NCBI RefSeq assembly: GCF_024679245.1
Contig: NC_090173.1
Location: 11,535,013 to 11,599,012 of the forward strand
Length of the DNA stretch: 64,000 nucleotides
Reading direction: 5' to 3'
From: Pseudorasbora parva
Taxonomy: Eukaryota; Chordata; Actinopteri; Cypriniformes; Gobionidae
Position numbers and translations under genes: made by a program
Notes under the pieces: generated by a model
Told to the model about the DNA's origin: nothing
The model's input: only the letters and a program-made list of their open reading frames with translations
Database searches by the model: none
Shown here: piece after piece, positions 61,691 through 64,000 of the stretch
Layout of the letters: every line of letters starts with the position of its first letter
Numbering within the stretch: the first letter of the stretch is position 1

Positions 61691-62149
61691 GATATTCCTC
61701 TTCAGACTAATTTCTTCAATTATGTTGTACATTTAAATATTGTCATTACGAAAATTACTGATATCACAATACTTTGGTTCTATTCGGTTTACCATAAGGG
61801 GGATTATCACTGCTCTCCAGAACAAAGCCATACCGCCTGTATGCTAACTGCCAGTCATCTTTGAGGATAGTGATCCTGACAGAACTACTCACTGAAAAAG
61901 TTTCCAAAAAGGAAAAAAATGAAAGAGAGCCGTACTGCACTGTAACATGCAGTGGAAAAACGCCATTTGCCTCAAGGACTACCACTGTCAATCGTTCATT
62001 GAATATTAAAGATTTTTTAAATAATCTATTTTTGCAAACTAGACCTAAGGATTTGGCTCAACTTTTAAAACTGCTATTTATATTATTATAATCTGTATAT
62101 TTATATTTATTATATTACTATTTACCTCAGTAAATTGACTGTGTTAGGG
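61691..62149. other. No gene recognised
   Basis: Two overlapping frames (61764-61991 minus, 61861-62091 plus) of about 75 aa have no domain I know. A/T-rich. Confidence 0.3.
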
Positions 62150-63296
62150 TAGCCTGACAAGCCAGACCCACATCAAGATGTTTGGTGAGGGGCGGATAAA
62201 CGGTTGTCTTTCAAACTCCCTCTGCATGCGATAGGATAGCGCTACACCAACCAGAGCAATCAAGGTGAAGCAGAGCTCGTTGACAGATTAAACATTCGCC
62301 GTATCCGGTCGGCTAAACTCAGAACACATCTTCCCTTCTTAAGAATGACTTCAGTGCCGTTCTTTGTTCTTTTCTCAGAGAAAAGCTTCGCGGTCAAAGC
62401 TGATTCGAAAGACCGCCGTTCGCCAGCTTCTGTGTTTACTAGAAGCACGCAAAACGCAACTCGGCCGTCATTATGTTAAGCCCCGCCCACCGACTCTATA
62501 CGCGATGTGATTGGCCCAACCAGTTTGGCGTTTACAGGATAGACAGAAAAAGAAATGGACACAGCGACCCCATAGACTTCAACGGTGAATTGTGAAGCCA
62601 ATGAGAGGCACTCACTTCCTGATGGCTGAGCGAACTGCGAGCCTCAGACTGAGCTTGAGGACGTAGATGTGACGTGAGCCTCCTGTCTGACAGCTGTAAG
62701 TCTTCTAGTAGTTGTGGAAAGTGAAATCTGAATCACGTTGTTTAAATGATTTTCTCCCATTGCTTTTGGCTCACTATGGGCTTCTCCCCATTCTTCCCCC
62801 TTGACTTTATCAGACTTTATGTCTTCACGTCCTCCCGACTGTCTCATAGACAGTAAACGATTGCTTCTGAGCGTCTCCTCCTGTCTATACGGTAATTTCT
62901 CTACTGTGCGATAGAGTCGAGTTGGTTATGACGCAATCGTTAGCCTATTTTTACAAAAGCAGCTTCTACGGGGTGATAGTGTAAGATACAAGGTAATGGA
63001 GCCTTTTATGCATTGTCGTGTTTCTTTAGAAATAAACAATGGACAAATGGAGTCTTTAAACGCCTCAGATGTAAAGTTATTCACTGTCAAAGTGACCAAA
63101 AAATGAATGGGAGTCAATGGGATGCTAACAGCAGGTGATGGTTTGGTTAGCAATGGCCGCCCCTATGGGTGGAACGCTTTCAGAGTGCTAGATTACCCCC
63201 TTGGTTTACAACTCAGAAGAGTATTGAGAGTTGCCAGACAACACTCGCGGCAGATTAGATTTGCTGCCGCTAGGGTGCGTCTAGATTTCTAGGCTA
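62150..63296. mobile_element. Inverted-repeat DNA element with TAGCCT ends
   Basis: TAGCCTGACAAGCCAGACCC and TGCGTCTAGATTTCTAGGCTA-type right end are imperfect inverted copies. The body is GC-balanced with small unsupported frames. Superfamily not assigned. Confidence 0.6.
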
Positions 63297-64000
63297 AGTA
63301 AATGGTCTTTTCCATCTATGATCCAAGTTGGTTGCATGCTTGCTAAATAAAACAATGCCTTTTTATAAAGGCCTTAAAGCATTCGAACACCAATAATTGC
63401 TGCTTGCAGCATTATTTTAAAATAAATCTTTTGCAAGATTATAAATGTTTTTTACGGTAACTTTTGATTAATTTAATGCATCATTGCTGAATAAAAGCAT
63501 TAACTGCTTTTAAATGACAAAACACAGGGTTGTAACAACTGTCCAAAAGAACCGACTCACTCAAATGAATCCAACATTATACCTTGTGTAAAAATAGCTG
63601 TATGAACAATTATTTAAATAGCACATGAATTATGTATCAATCAACGTCCTCTGTGTTATCGCAAAAATACATCAAGACTTTTAACTTCAAATGTTAGTTA
63701 GACGGTCTCTTCCTGTCTAAGTGGGCGACTCCAGGCCGCAATGTTGACTTTACACCGATAGTCAAGAGACTGATGCCGGTATCAGACTAATATCTGAGCT
63801 GCGCTCGTGCTGCCAAGGTTTGAATAATGTCCGTATGTTTCTCACTCTCACCGTTTCTCCGTCCCATAACACATGACATCAGCAGTTATTTCTGTCCGCA
63901 GCGCCATCAATGTGCCTTTCAGTTCAGGTGAGCCGAGAGCAAAAATCTCCTGACGGGACATTCTGACAGGTGAATCGCGCGCACGCACACACACACACAC
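63297..64000. other. No gene; dispersed repeat piece at 63430-63500; CA run at the end
   Basis: TTTAATGCATCATTGCTGAA with TAAAAGCATTAA is part of the common repeat also at 12645 and 18485. 63970-64000 starts a CA array cut by the window edge. Confidence 0.45.

Overview
The window looks like teleost nuclear DNA, most likely from a cyprinid (carp, goldfish or zebrafish relative). The reasons are very long dinucleotide microsatellites, a dense crowd of short palindromic DNA transposons, several Tc1/mariner and hAT-type elements nested in each other, and one recognisable vertebrate gene. I see no bacterial-type operons, no retroviral or LINE reading frame, and no tRNA or rRNA gene. Assignment to a species is not possible from this sequence alone.

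The only host protein gene I can support is an intronless noggin gene on the minus strand (47601-48251, 216 aa). It has a signal peptide, a basic heparin-binding stretch and nine C-terminal cysteines. A TATA-like box and a GC-rich 5' leader lie upstream, and a (GA)n/G tract lies further upstream. The gene sits in what is otherwise a gene desert, which suits a developmental regulator. Several 300-700 bp stretches without visible repeats (for example 37100-37500, 43400-44050, 49560-49870) are candidate regulatory DNA, but conservation cannot be judged here.

Layout: 1-2580, microsatellites and single-copy-looking DNA. 2580-5655, a TTAA-flanked element filled with 147-bp and 23-bp tandem repeats. 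5900-12110, very large CA/GT/CT/GA arrays, two nested foldback elements (8161-10318 and 8544-9798) and a third foldback. 12800-14000, a palindromic MITE split by a TTAA-flanked insert. 14130-16420, a foldback element split by a hAT element, then a TA-flanked palindromic MITE. 18470-22756, an older repeat split by a 3.3-kb hAT element that itself holds a second hAT and at least one MITE inside a TTAA element. 22757-24100, an internally deleted DD34E Tc1 element. 26590-28727, a 53-bp minisatellite with a 901-bp higher-order repeat. 31076-32313, a decayed DD36E Tc1/mariner element. 34927-35221, a 295-bp near-perfect palindrome. 35760-40945, two more blocks of the 53-bp minisatellite in the opposite orientation. 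41090-43400, a degenerate MITE-derived array. 44090-45250, MITE copies. 45870-46990, TA arrays. 47601-48251, noggin. 48970-50033, tetranucleotide and GA arrays. 50817-54454, a hAT element containing a nearly intact DD37E Tc1/mariner element (51880-53429). 54850-56799, a further DNA element. 57134-58465, a TTAA-flanked element split by a hAT element. 61029-61690, a fragment of a fourth Tc1-like transposase. 62150-63296, another terminal-inverted-repeat element.

The mobile elements tell a layered insertion history, and many target-site duplications can be read to the base. Every transposase copy has a visible lesion, so any mobility would need enzyme from elsewhere in the genome.
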